Below, one piece after another: positions 7,945-15,722 of a DNA stretch of 64,000 nt. Position 1 is the stretch's first letter, and each line of letters opens with the position of its first letter. This DNA comes from Archangium minus (GTDB lineage: Bacteria > Myxococcota > Myxococcia > Myxococcales > Myxococcaceae), in assembly GCF_044360475.1 (NCBI RefSeq), contig NZ_CP043494.1:10354001-10418000 (forward strand). Reading direction: 5' to 3'. The position numbers were made by a program, and so were the translations under genes. The notes beneath the pieces are model-generated. The model saw only the letters and a program-made list of their open reading frames with translations, was not told where the DNA came from and made no database searches.

Positions 7945-9596
7945 GCCGGCCGGCCACACCGGGCTTCTTCCAGCACCTGTGGTTGCTGTGGGGTCTGCGT
8001 CTGAACATCGGGCTCAACCAGGGGCCGGGGAAGAACCGGCTCATGGCGGTAGGCGCCTTCCTGCTCTCGAGCGCTCCAGCCTGGGGTCTGGGGGTGTCGT
8101 TCTACGGGTTGATGCGCCTGCCCCCCGTCGCCCAGAACGAGGTCTGGCCGTTCTTCATCCTCAACCTGCTGTGCTTCGTCACCTCCGCGGTGTGGGTGAC
8201 GTGGCCGCTGATGAGCGCGGGCGTGGATGACCACTCGGAGCTGAGCCGCTACGCGCCCTTCCCCATCTCTCCCTTCCGGCTGCTCATCGCCTCCACGGTG
8301 GCGAGCCTCTTCGAGCCGCGCGCGCTCGTCTTCTACGCGCCGCTCACGGGAGCGGCACTCGGCTACGCCTCCGTGCACACGGTGCGCGTGAAGTGGTTCG
8401 CCGTGCTGCTCTACGTGCTCTTCGCGCTGCTCAACGCGGCCTGGAGCCGGGTGGGCCTGCACCTGGTGCTCAACGTGCTGCGCGCGAAGAACAGCGCACA
8501 GCTCATCGGCGGCGGCTTCGTGTTCTTCCTCGTGGCCGCGTCCTTCATTCCCCCCATCGACACCTCGTGGCTGACCGCCGTGGGTGAGGGAGGAATGGAG
8601 AAGATGGACATGGGCCTCATCGTCGACGCGACGATCGCGCTCGGACGAGTGCCCCCAGGCTACTTCGGGGACGCGCTGCTGGAGCTCTCCTATGGCTACC
8701 GGCGCAACGCCCTGGCCAACGGCGTGGGCATGCTCTTCTTCATGCTGATGGGGCTGGCCATCGCCTACGCGCTGCTGCTGCACTTCCACCGCAACGTGGG
8801 CCGCGCCGGCCCGGCGGTGAAGGAGTCCGGAGACAGCGACCCGTTCGCCCGGACGCGGAGCCGGTACACCACGCTGCTCGTGCGCGAGGCGCTGGACTTG
8901 TGGCGCAACCCGCGCGCGCGGCTGCTCGCGTCCGTCCCCTTCGTGCTGGCCATCCTCATGAAGCTGACGTCAGGACGAGCCCTCTTCGAGTACATGCTGG
9001 GCGCGAGCGTGGATGCGTGGCTGATGGGTGGCCTGTGCATCTACGGCTCGGTGGTGATGGCGTCCACGTTCTCGCAGAACACCTTCGCCTATGACGGGCA
9101 CGGGCTGGCCATGCTCATCGCCGCGCCCGTGGAACTGGGGGACGTCATGCGGGCCAAGAACGTGGTGCAGGGTACGGCCGCGGGCGGCATGGCGCTGCTC
9201 GTGGGCCTCTTCTACCGGGTGTACTTCGGCAGGGGCTCGGCGCTGGACTTCCTGTGCGCCATGGCAGCCGTGGTGGCCGTGATCCCCGTGCTGCTCGCGG
9301 CGGGCAACTTCCTGTCGCTGTACTTCCCGGTGAAGTTCCACGCGAGCCTCAAGCGCCGGGACAAGCTGCCACTCACCGCGTCCATGCTCGGCATCGTCGC
9401 GGCGAGCGTGGGGTGCGCCCCCTTCGTGTGGGCCCTGCGTTTCGCTGGGACGAGCGGACCCAGCTGGCAGACGCTGGCGATCATCGCCCTGTGCGCCGCG
9501 GTGAACGCGGTGATGTACCGCGCGCTGTTGCCCCTGGCCCTGCGACTGCTCGATCAGCGCCGGGAGCTCGTCCTGCGAGCGGTGACACGGGAGTGA
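7941..9596 (+). CDS. ABC-2-type transporter permease, large
   Basis: A 551-residue polytopic membrane protein with roughly ten or more hydrophobic segments, such as MAVGAFLLSSAPAWGLGVSF, FFILNLLCFVTSAVWVTWPL and GGFVFFLVAASFIP. It starts by ATGA overlap with the ATPase gene, so the two proteins form one transporter. It is about twice the length of a simple DrrB-type permease and may contain two fused membrane halves. The substrate is not evident. Its last 43 bp overlap the 3' end of the convergent gene ending at 9554. Confidence 0.85.
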   Translation: MSRPATPGFFQHLWLLWGLRLNIGLNQGPGKNRLMAVGAFLLSSAPAWGLGVSFYGLMRLPPVAQNEVWPFFILNLLCFVTSAVWVTWPLMSAGVDDHSELSRYAPFPISPFRLLIASTVASLFEPRALVFYAPLTGAALGYASVHTVRVKWFAVLLYVLFALLNAAWSRVGLHLVLNVLRAKNSAQLIGGGFVFFLVAASFIPPIDTSWLTAVGEGGMEKMDMGLIVDATIALGRVPPGYFGDALLELSYGYRRNALANGVGMLFFMLMGLAIAYALLLHFHRNVGRAGPAVKESGDSDPFARTRSRYTTLLVREALDLWRNPRARLLASVPFVLAILMKLTSGRALFEYMLGASVDAWLMGGLCIYGSVVMASTFSQNTFAYDGHGLAMLIAAPVELGDVMRAKNVVQGTAAGGMALLVGLFYRVYFGRGSALDFLCAMAAVVAVIPVLLAAGNFLSLYFPVKFHASLKRRDKLPLTASMLGIVAASVGCAPFVWALRFAGTSGPSWQTLAIIALCAAVNAVMYRALLPLALRLLDQRRELVLRAVTRE

Positions 9597-10066
9597 CTGA
9601 ATTCCTTCTCTTGCCGAATCAACTCCAAACTCCCCTTTACGTCTCCGTACTGGGCATGCTCTGACGAGAGGGACTGAAAGTGGCGCTCGGCCAGACCCAG
9701 CATGCGCCTCGCCGCGGGCAGGTGCTCTGGGTGGCCTTTCGCCCATCGAGCGAACAGAATGGCCACATGCACCCGCCGCTCGACATCCGTATACCCCAGC
9801 CGCCGGATGCGACGCAGAGCGCGCCCGAAATCCGACCAGGGTGCATTCAGACCAAAGGCGCCCAGAAGGATTTCCTCCGCGATGCGCCGACGTGTCTCCA
9901 CCTGTTCCCAGGGGGTTTTCACCAAGGCAAGCAGCTCGCGCTGTAGTGCCAGGAAGGCCCTTTCGTACTCCTCGAAAGGGGCATCCACGAGAGCAACATA
10001 GAGCTTGGCGATGGCATCAGCTCCCGCCATCCACCGACCCTGAAATTCCGCATCTTCCTGGCTCAT
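9554..10066 (-). CDS. Hypothetical protein, 170 aa; possible partner or immunity protein
   Basis: A helical, charged, apparently cytosolic protein (AGADAIAKLYVALVDAPFEE, RRIRRLGYTDVERRVHVAIL) with no signal peptide. The ATG at 10066 overlaps the TGA of the upstream lipoprotein gene (ATGA); a TTG at 10072 would add two residues. The coupled lipoprotein/cytosolic pair resembles a toxin-immunity layout, but I see no recognised domain that proves it. The 3' end overlaps the convergent ABC permease gene by 43 bp. Confidence 0.7.
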   Translation of the reverse strand: MSQEDAEFQGRWMAGADAIAKLYVALVDAPFEEYERAFLALQRELLALVKTPWEQVETRRRIAEEILLGAFGLNAPWSDFGRALRRIRRLGYTDVERRVHVAILFARWAKGHPEHLPAARRMLGLAERHFQSLSSEHAQYGDVKGSLELIRQEKEFSHSRVTARRTSSRR

Positions 10067-10545
10067 GGGCAAGGCCTCCCATTGGCTTCGGAGGGCCAGC
10101 TACCATTCCTCTGCATACAGACATCGCGGCATCCGATACATTGACTATGGTTGAACTTGGGTCCGCGAATACCTTGCACCGGTGTTTGCAGGCACCGGGT
10201 GAACTCCTCATTACAGGTTTTCTTGATCTTTTCTGGTGACAACTCCGTCGTCTTATCCTTCGACCCTTCTGAGGCCTTGTCCTTTGCTGGAGCCTCTGCC
10301 CGCGGAGGTACAGAAGTCGGAGTCGTACTCATGGGAATGGGTACAATCGTCTCCTCCCCAGCCACAGCGGTGCAATACGCCGGATTCTGTCGGCACGCGT
10401 TCGAAGCCGAGTCCATGCTCTGCGCCAGTCGTCCCCCATGCGGAGCTGAACCATGCATCACCGAGGATGCACCGCCGGCACATGAGCACAAGACGACGAG
10501 CACCAGACTCAAAAGATAGGATGCGCGTGCTACGGAAACAGACAT
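10063..10545 (-). CDS. Small lipoprotein with Cys-rich C-terminal domain
   Basis: A 160-residue protein with a lipoprotein signal: hydrophobic SYLLSLVLVVLCSC followed by AGGASS, lipid-attachment Cys in LCSC. A low-complexity linker (APAKDKASEGSKDKTTELSP) leads to a compact Cys-rich domain with motifs TCNEEFTRCLQTP, HSQCIGCRDVC and a terminal RPCP. A lipoprotein carrier plus variable C-terminal domain, coupled by ATGA to a cytosolic protein, recalls myxobacterial SitA/SitI outer-membrane-exchange toxins; this is my inference. GAAGG lies about 8 nt before ATG 10545. That ATG shares bases with the start of the divergent ATPase gene. Confidence 0.75.
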   Translation of the reverse strand: MSVSVARASYLLSLVLVVLCSCAGGASSVMHGSAPHGGRLAQSMDSASNACRQNPAYCTAVAGEETIVPIPMSTTPTSVPPRAEAPAKDKASEGSKDKTTELSPEKIKKTCNEEFTRCLQTPVQGIRGPKFNHSQCIGCRDVCMQRNGSWPSEANGRPCP

Positions 10546-11287
10546 GGACCCGACCTTCATCCGCACGGTGATGCTCCTGCGCGAGCAGATACCTGACTTC
10601 AACCGCTATCCGTTCAGTCTGCCCGTGGTGCGCGACCTGGACAACTTGGAGTTGCACCCACGCGTCACCTTCCTCGCCGGAGAGAATGGCAGTGGGAAAT
10701 CCACGTTGCTCGAGGCCATCGCCACGGCGGCAGGCTTCAACCCCGAGGGTGGCACGCGGAGCTTCAACTTCGCCACCCGCAGCTCTGAATCCGAGCTGCA
10801 TCGCTTCCTCCGGCTCGTCCGCGGCTACCGCCGCCCTCGCACCGGCTTCTTCCTGCGCGCGGAGAGCTACTTCAACGTGGGCACGGTCTTGGAACAGATG
10901 CCTGACATCCTCCAAGGGGCCTACGGCGGCACCTCCCCGCACGAGCAGTCCCATGGCGAGTCCTTCCTGATGCTCGTGCGCAGCCGCTTCTGGGCCAATG
11001 GTCTCTACATCCTCGATGAGCCCGAAGCCGCCCTGTCTCCGCAACACCAGCTCACCTTGTTAAGGCACATCGATGAGCTGGCGCGCCGAAAATCCTCTCA
11101 GCTCCTCATTGCCACGCACTCGCCCATCCTGCTCGCCTACCCGGACGCGCGTATCTACTGGCTGTCCAAGCAGGGCCTGTCACCCATCGCATACGAGGAC
11201 ACCGAGCACTATCGCCTCACCCGTGACTTCCTACTCCATCGCGAGCGATACCTGCGCGAGCTGATGAGCAGGGAGGACGAAGAGTGA
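10544..11287 (+). CDS. AAA-family ATPase (ABC-like, SMC-type fold)
   Basis: A 247-residue single-domain ATPase with Walker A AGENGSGKSTLLEAIA, Walker B LYILDEPEAALSPQHQ and a switch His in LLIATHSPILLAYPDA, as in the predicted AAA_21-type ATPases linked to DNA repair, defence or retron-like systems. It has no membrane segment. ATG 10544 has weak GGAA 8 nt upstream; a second in-frame ATG at 10571 (MLLREQIPDF) is possible and would avoid sharing start bases with the divergent lipoprotein gene. No nuclease partner gene is adjacent. Confidence 0.85.
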   Translation: MDPTFIRTVMLLREQIPDFNRYPFSLPVVRDLDNLELHPRVTFLAGENGSGKSTLLEAIATAAGFNPEGGTRSFNFATRSSESELHRFLRLVRGYRRPRTGFFLRAESYFNVGTVLEQMPDILQGAYGGTSPHEQSHGESFLMLVRSRFWANGLYILDEPEAALSPQHQLTLLRHIDELARRKSSQLLIATHSPILLAYPDARIYWLSKQGLSPIAYEDTEHYRLTRDFLLHRERYLRELMSREDEE

Positions 11288-11362
11288 GGAGGGGTGGACT
11301 CCGGTCCACTTGCACACCTGTCCCCCTGGCCTGAGCTTCGAAGCCTTGGACGGAGGGACTCC

Positions 11363-11795
11363 ATGCCCGAAACCGGATTCCTCGCCCGCACTGCAACCCT
11401 CGCGGCGACCACCTACCGATACCAAGTCTAACCCGCACCGCTTCGCCGCGCTCGTGCCCATCTGCGGAGGACTAGACGCCCCCGGCAGGCGCACACTGCC
11501 ACGCAACCCGGGTGCGGCCTCATCCGTCCCCGAGCCCTTCCTCGAGGCAGCCCGACACCTGCGGCACGTTCCCACCTGGATCTTCCACGGGGAAGAAGAC
11601 ACCATCATCCCCGTCGAGGAGTCGCGCATCATGGTGCAAGCGCTCCGGGAGGTGGGCGCCCCGGTGCGCTACACCGTGTATCCGGAAGTCGAGCACGACT
11701 CGTGGGACCCGGCCTACGCGGAGCAGGAGCTCATGCCCTCCTACGCGGAGCAGGAGCTCATGCCCTGGCTCCTCTCCCACGTGCGAGCCCCCTGA
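11363..11795 (+). pseudogene. Broken alpha/beta-hydrolase (predicted peptidase/esterase)
   Basis: After a good ribosome site (GGAGGG) an ATG at 11363 encodes MPETGFLARTATLAATTYRYQV and then stops. A different frame resumes with HRFAALVPICGGL and runs through VPTWIFHGEEDTIIPVEESR to YPEVEHDSWDPAY, ending in LLSHVRAP at 11795. The pieces match the N- and C-terminal parts of secreted esterase/peptidase alpha/beta hydrolases. The middle, roughly 110 residues including the nucleophile elbow GxSxGG, is missing. A 27-bp tandem duplication (YAEQELMPS then YAEQELMPW) sits near the 3' end. The acid and His residues remain, but the protein cannot be active. Confidence 0.72.
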
Positions 11796-11803
11796 CGGAG
11801 GCC

Positions 11804-12352
11804 TCAGCCCCCCACCGGGCCGAGGTCGGTCTTCCGTCCCGGGCCCCACTGCACACCGAGCTGCGCCCGGTAGTCCGTGAAGAGGGAGGCGGCGATGGTG
11901 CTCGCTCCCACCAGGGCGTGCATCAACGTGACCCACCGGCTGCGCCGCGAGTAGCCGAAGACGAAGGGCGCGGCGATGACGCCGATGCTCCACACGTAGT
12001 CGATCACCTCGTGCACCTCGATGGGAATGAGCTTCTTGAGGCTCAACCTGTAGTCGGTGAGCATCGACACGCCTGCTCCCGCGAACCCGAACGCCAGTCC
12101 GGCCGTGCAGGCCGCCTTCGAGCCGGACAACAGCCCCACCCCGGCCACCGTGAGCGCCCCCTGGTAATCCAGCAGTGAGTGGAGATCCTGCGGGATGCGC
12201 CTGCTCAGAGGCAGCCGACCCAGCAGGGGCAGCGCGGGGATCCCGGCCGCCGCGCTCCGGTCCATGATTCCCTTGCGGCTCTCGCGCATCGCGGTGGGAA
12301 CAGGGACAGGCTGGCGAGGGGTCTTCTTTTCCGGGGTGGGCGTGAGATCCAT
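11804..12352 (-). CDS. Membrane protein with internal duplication
   Basis: A 182-residue protein with a polar N-terminal tail (about 60 residues) and four likely membrane segments. The membrane part is an internal repeat: LHSLLDYQGALTVAGVGLL...SMLTDYRLSLKKL is echoed by VHEVIDYVWSIGVIAAPFVF...SLFTDYRAQLG. Each unit has an H-x2-(L/I)-DY opening and a closing TDYR. The layout resembles SPW-repeat-like membrane proteins, but I cannot name the family with confidence. ATG 12352 follows a strong ribosome site, AAGGAG, at 7 nt. The function is unknown. Confidence 0.75.
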   Translation of the reverse strand: MDLTPTPEKKTPRQPVPVPTAMRESRKGIMDRSAAAGIPALPLLGRLPLSRRIPQDLHSLLDYQGALTVAGVGLLSGSKAACTAGLAFGFAGAGVSMLTDYRLSLKKLIPIEVHEVIDYVWSIGVIAAPFVFGYSRRSRWVTLMHALVGASTIAASLFTDYRAQLGVQWGPGRKTDLGPVGG

Positions 12353-12551
12353 GCACGGCTCCTTGGGAGAAAGGACATCCCAACGGTAGGCACCCGGGAG
12401 GACCACGACTGGGCCCCCTACGTCCGCCCGGCTGGAGTGCAGCCACTCGCAACGGCTTCGCGCCGCGCCACCAGCTCAGTCGACGAAAGTCCCACCAGGG
12501 ACCCGAACGAATCCAGAACGAGGGACCCTCCGGGCTCGATCTTCCGCAACT

Positions 12552-12568
12552 TGTCCGACTGTCGGACA
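12552..12568. promoter_or_regulatory. 17-bp dyad in the 12353-12691 intergenic region
   Basis: The 339-bp gap between divergent genes holds no convincing gene. It contains a perfect 7-bp inverted repeat with a 3-bp centre, TGTCCGACTGTCGGACA, about 125 bp upstream of the DUF2381 start. It could be a repressor operator or a small hairpin; nothing identifies the regulator. Confidence 0.3.
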
Positions 12569-12691
12569 GGTCCGCGCAAAGAGTGACCGGGAGGCCGGCT
12601 TAGCTCGTCCGACCTCGCACGTCCCGCGTGCGTTCCCGTTGACGAGAGGCATGACCTCTGCCGTAAGGTATCGGTTCCTACGGGAGGAGTC

Positions 12692-13615
12692 ATGCGAACA
12701 TCCACCGCTGTCCGGGCCGCCACCCTCATGCTCACCCTGCTGGCCAGGAGCGCCGCGGCTCAGGTTCCCGCCTCCGAGCTGACACGCACGCTCACCGTTC
12801 CGGCTCCCCTGGACAGCAACGCCCCCTCATCTCCCATCTACGTCCGCAAGCAGATGGTGACGACGCTCCAGTTCGAGCTGCCCCTCCGGGCCGTCACACT
12901 CTCTGGGTCCGGAGCGGAACACGTCGCCGTACAGCGGCTCGGTGTGGACACCGTCATCCTCCGTCCCGCGAAGCACCTGCCCACCTGGCACAAGCCCACC
13001 CTGGAGATCACCGCCGAGGATGGCGCGCGCCATGTCTTCGCGCTCGTGATGGACGAGGACGAGATGGACGTGCAGGTGTTCATCCAGCGCGGCCAGTGCA
13101 TCACGTCCGAACCGGAGAACCTCGATGCCGTGGCGGCGGAACTGCTGCTCCGCGAGCCCGTGCGCACCATCCGTCAGCTCTCGTTTCGGCAGGACAACAC
13201 AGTGGCAAGAGTTGGAGAGGCCATGCTCAAGGTCTGGGGTTCCCTCCCGCTTTCACGACTCGCGGTCGTGACCTTGCGCATCGAGTCGGCCAACGAGCCC
13301 TTCGCATTCGGCCATGCGCGTTTCGACAGTCCCGTCGGACGCATCAAGGTGCTCGGCACGCGCCTGGATGCCGAGGGAAACATCTCCATCGTGGTGAGGC
13401 GTCCCGAGGCCGAAGCCGATGGCATCGTCTATTCGCTCGAGGTGAGCGAACAAAACGGGCCTCGGAAGTTCGTCACGAAGGTCATCCCCTGGCCCGCCCC
13501 ACAAGACTCAACGTCGCGCCAGCCACTGGGGACGGAAGGTCATCCCAAAGCTGATCCAGATGGTCGAGTTCGCAACGGGAAACTCTCCAGGCCGGAGATC
13601 CTTCAACGCCGATAG
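12692..13615 (+). CDS. DUF2381 (TIGR02268) secreted protein
   Basis: A 307-residue exported protein of the myxobacterial paralogous family DUF2381. It has a signal peptide (TLMLTLLARSAAAQ) followed by a beta-rich body, with typical stretches QMVTTLQFELPLRAVTLSG and HVFALVMDEDEMDVQVFIQR. Function in the family is unknown. ATG 12692 follows a strong GGGAGGAG. The last 35 or so residues (after IPWPAPQDS) are encoded over the convergent gene and look non-native, so the original stop may have been lost. Confidence 0.88.
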   Translation: MRTSTAVRAATLMLTLLARSAAAQVPASELTRTLTVPAPLDSNAPSSPIYVRKQMVTTLQFELPLRAVTLSGSGAEHVAVQRLGVDTVILRPAKHLPTWHKPTLEITAEDGARHVFALVMDEDEMDVQVFIQRGQCITSEPENLDAVAAELLLREPVRTIRQLSFRQDNTVARVGEAMLKVWGSLPLSRLAVVTLRIESANEPFAFGHARFDSPVGRIKVLGTRLDAEGNISIVVRRPEAEADGIVYSLEVSEQNGPRKFVTKVIPWPAPQDSTSRQPLGTEGHPKADPDGRVRNGKLSRPEILQRR

Positions 13616-14104
13616 CTTCTCTGGATCAGTGTTGCCGACATTCACGCCTGGATGGGAACCAGGACCCCATTGCTCCAGCCCGGGCTCCTTGCCCCAGACG
13701 TCATAGCCAATGGCGCAGATGGGCAGCTTGCGACCATCCGCCAACTCCAATCGGTCCAACTGGATGGACATCCGCTGGCCGTAGCTCTTCGCCCGGCCAA
13801 ACAGCTTTGCCCCCTTCATGCGCCGCCCCAGTTCGGAGCGAGGGAAGTCCGGCCCCAGGTGCAGGCCCTCCCAGCGAGCCACCACCGGACCCTCCTTGAT
13901 GAAGAGCGGCGTCGCCTGCCGACGCGTGTAGTCGATGCCCAATAATTCCACGTCATACGGCTCGCCAGTACCCAACCCCAGTGCCTCAATGGCCACCCGG
14001 GCTTCCTTCGGGCAGTCCTCCAGCCACTCGGTATCCACCTGACGCACCTGCACCGCAGCGCAGGCGCTCGCCGACAGGCCGATGCACAGCGTCAGCACCT
14101 TCAT
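13508..14104 (-). CDS. Lipoprotein from an internal start (alternative product)
   Basis: A second start, ATG 14104, opens a 198-residue lipoprotein. Signal LTLCIGLSASAC (lipobox SASAC) precedes VQVRQVDTEWLEDCPKEARV and a soluble domain containing LFGRAKSYGQRMSIQLDRLE. GGAGGTGA stands 8 nt before the ATG, too good to be an accident within another gene, so this is probably the true gene start. Myxobacteria often carry this protein next to a Ser/Thr kinase and a DUF2381 gene, as here. Function unknown. The 3' end overlaps the convergent DUF2381 frame by 108 bp. Confidence 0.6.
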   Translation of the reverse strand: MKVLTLCIGLSASACAAVQVRQVDTEWLEDCPKEARVAIEALGLGTGEPYDVELLGIDYTRRQATPLFIKEGPVVARWEGLHLGPDFPRSELGRRMKGAKLFGRAKSYGQRMSIQLDRLELADGRKLPICAIGYDVWGKEPGLEQWGPGSHPGVNVGNTDPEKLSALKDLRPGEFPVANSTIWISFGMTFRPQWLARR

Positions 14105-14674
14105 GTTCACGCTCACCTCCGCCGTCTCGGGCGGATTGCTGCTCTTGGACGACACGGGTTTGCTTCCTTTCGCCTTCTTCGCGTCCCGAGGCTTGTAGAG
14201 GTCGATCTCCGGGGTTTCGAAGTAGTTGCTCTCGATGCGCAGGAACTCACTGAAGAACCTGGGGATCTTCAAGATGGCCCAGGCTTCGCCCGTCCCCATG
14301 TGTGACTCGAGGAAGAGACTCGACCAGAGCGAACAGATACCGGGCTCGCAGAGCCCATGAGGCAGCTCGTCGAGGAGCCTTACCCCTCCCGGCAATGGCC
14401 GCCGCCCATCCCTCCACGGACCCTCCAACCCCAGCTTCGGAACCCACACGAGGTTGTCACCCTTCCCGAGGTCTTCTTCCAAGTCCCAGCTCTCGCCCTC
14501 CTCCACCCAGGCGTCTTCCTCGGACTCCGGAACAACCATCCCTTCCTCCCGAGGCCATTCTACCGGGCCCACCCGTTCCGGCGGCTCCCCACCGAGCAGG
14601 GCCCGACCGAGGCCCATGCCCAAAAGAACCGAGCCCAGCAGCAACACCACGACCCTGCCAATACGCGCGGTCAT
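13508..14674 (-). CDS. Fused reading frame: membrane-anchored N-part plus lipoprotein-like C-part
   Basis: One uninterrupted frame of 388 codons. The first part starts at ATG 14674 (GGAGGAGG about 9 nt upstream), has one membrane segment (RIGRVVVLLLGSVLLGMGLG), an acidic linker and a soluble region to about residue 190. It then reads without a stop into MKVLTLCIGLSASACAAVQV, which is itself a lipoprotein signal preceded by an excellent ribosome site. The N-part resembles the post-kinase membrane tail of myxobacterial Ser/Thr kinases, so it may be a kinase remnant; this is inference. Whether a 388-residue fusion or two proteins are made cannot be told from sequence. Confidence 0.55.
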   Translation of the reverse strand: MTARIGRVVVLLLGSVLLGMGLGRALLGGEPPERVGPVEWPREEGMVVPESEEDAWVEEGESWDLEEDLGKGDNLVWVPKLGLEGPWRDGRRPLPGGVRLLDELPHGLCEPGICSLWSSLFLESHMGTGEAWAILKIPRFFSEFLRIESNYFETPEIDLYKPRDAKKAKGSKPVSSKSSNPPETAEVSVNMKVLTLCIGLSASACAAVQVRQVDTEWLEDCPKEARVAIEALGLGTGEPYDVELLGIDYTRRQATPLFIKEGPVVARWEGLHLGPDFPRSELGRRMKGAKLFGRAKSYGQRMSIQLDRLELADGRKLPICAIGYDVWGKEPGLEQWGPGSHPGVNVGNTDPEKLSALKDLRPGEFPVANSTIWISFGMTFRPQWLARR

Positions 14675-14842
14675 CGAGACCCAACCTCCTCCGGGTGACC
14701 TCACTCGCGAGGTTCCCTCGCGCAGCATAACCCACCTTCGCGGTCTCCTGTCGAGGCATGCCCTCAGATGTCACCTCGCCGACCCGCTCCCGGACCGCGG
14801 CCCCCAAGCCCGCGCCGCCCCACCGTGCTAGAAAATGCCCCC

Positions 14843-15628
14843 ATGCCCATTGCCGAGCTCAACCATCAAGGTCTCTATTTCGAGGACTCCGGCGGCTCCG
14901 GTCCGGCCGTCATCCTCGCTCACGGCTTCCTCATGGATGGCCGGATGTTCGACGCGCAGGTGCAGGCGCTCGCCCCCGAGTTCCGCGTCATCCGCTGGGA
15001 CGCTCGCGGCTTCGGCCGCACCCGCTGGGACGGCAAGCCCTTCAACCTCTACGACTCAGCCGCCGACTGCATCGCCCTGCTCGACCACCTCGGCATCCAG
15101 CAGGCCATCGTCGGAGGCATGTCCCAGGGCGGCTACTGTGCCCTCCGCGTCGCCCTGCGCTACCCCGAGCGCGTCCGCGCCCTCGTCCTCATGAGCACCC
15201 GCGGCACCATGGACGAGGAGGAGGTCCGCGCCGGCTACCGCCAGGTGCGCGACCTGTGGGGCACTCCGGGCGCCACCGAGAACATCGTCCAGAACCTCGC
15301 TGGCGGCATCATCGGCGACGCGCGCTTCCACTCCCCGTGGCTCGACCGCTGGCGCCAGACGCCCAAGGCGAACTTCGTCGCCGCCATGAACAACCTCATC
15401 GAGCGCGATGACATCAAGAACCAGCTCGGGGACATCCGCTGCCCGGTCATCGTGTTCCACGGCACCGATGACGCCGGTATCCCCCACGCCCAGGGCGAGT
15501 ACCTCCACAAGGCCCTGCCCAACAGCAAGCGCTTCGTCTCCGTGCCCGGCGCCGCGCACGCGGCCAACCTCACGCACCCCGAGGTCGTCAATCCGCCCCT
15601 CGTGGAGTTCCTGCGCGCCCTCGCGTAG
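14843..15628 (+). CDS. Alpha/beta-fold hydrolase
   Basis: A 261-residue cytosolic alpha/beta hydrolase. It shows the oxyanion region ILAHGFLMDGRMFD, the nucleophile elbow GGMSQGGYCALR (Ser), the acid in VFHGTDDAGIP (Asp) and the catalytic His in PGAAHAANLTHP. The family includes esterases, lactonases and haloperoxidase-like enzymes; the substrate cannot be read. ATG 14843 (MPIAELNHQG) begins the conserved part; the open frame extends to 14768 with low-complexity Pro/Arg sequence that looks non-coding. Confidence 0.88.
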   Translation: MPIAELNHQGLYFEDSGGSGPAVILAHGFLMDGRMFDAQVQALAPEFRVIRWDARGFGRTRWDGKPFNLYDSAADCIALLDHLGIQQAIVGGMSQGGYCALRVALRYPERVRALVLMSTRGTMDEEEVRAGYRQVRDLWGTPGATENIVQNLAGGIIGDARFHSPWLDRWRQTPKANFVAAMNNLIERDDIKNQLGDIRCPVIVFHGTDDAGIPHAQGEYLHKALPNSKRFVSVPGAAHAANLTHPEVVNPPLVEFLRALA

Positions 15629-15653
15629 CACTCACCCGGGTGGGAGCTGAACA

Positions 15654-15680
15654 GGGAGCACGGCTCATCTCCGTGCTCTC
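15654..15680. terminator. Bidirectional hairpin between convergent genes
   Basis: GGGAGCACGG and CCGTGCTCTC form a 10-bp stem (one G-T pair) around a 7-nt loop. It sits in the 94-bp gap between the ends of the alpha/beta-hydrolase gene (+) and the methyltransferase gene (-). There is no T-run, so a simple rho-independent terminator is not certain. Confidence 0.5.
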
Positions 15681-15722
15681 GCAAGCTCAACCGTCGGAGC
15701 CATTGCCGTACCGTTCCCCGGC

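Noticed and set aside
11310..11795. Complete 161-aa gene from the first ATG at 11310
   Set aside because: The first 40 or so residues (THTCPPGLSFEA region) match nothing in the hydrolase family, and the genuine N-terminus lies in another frame at 11363. The locus is better read as a pseudogene.
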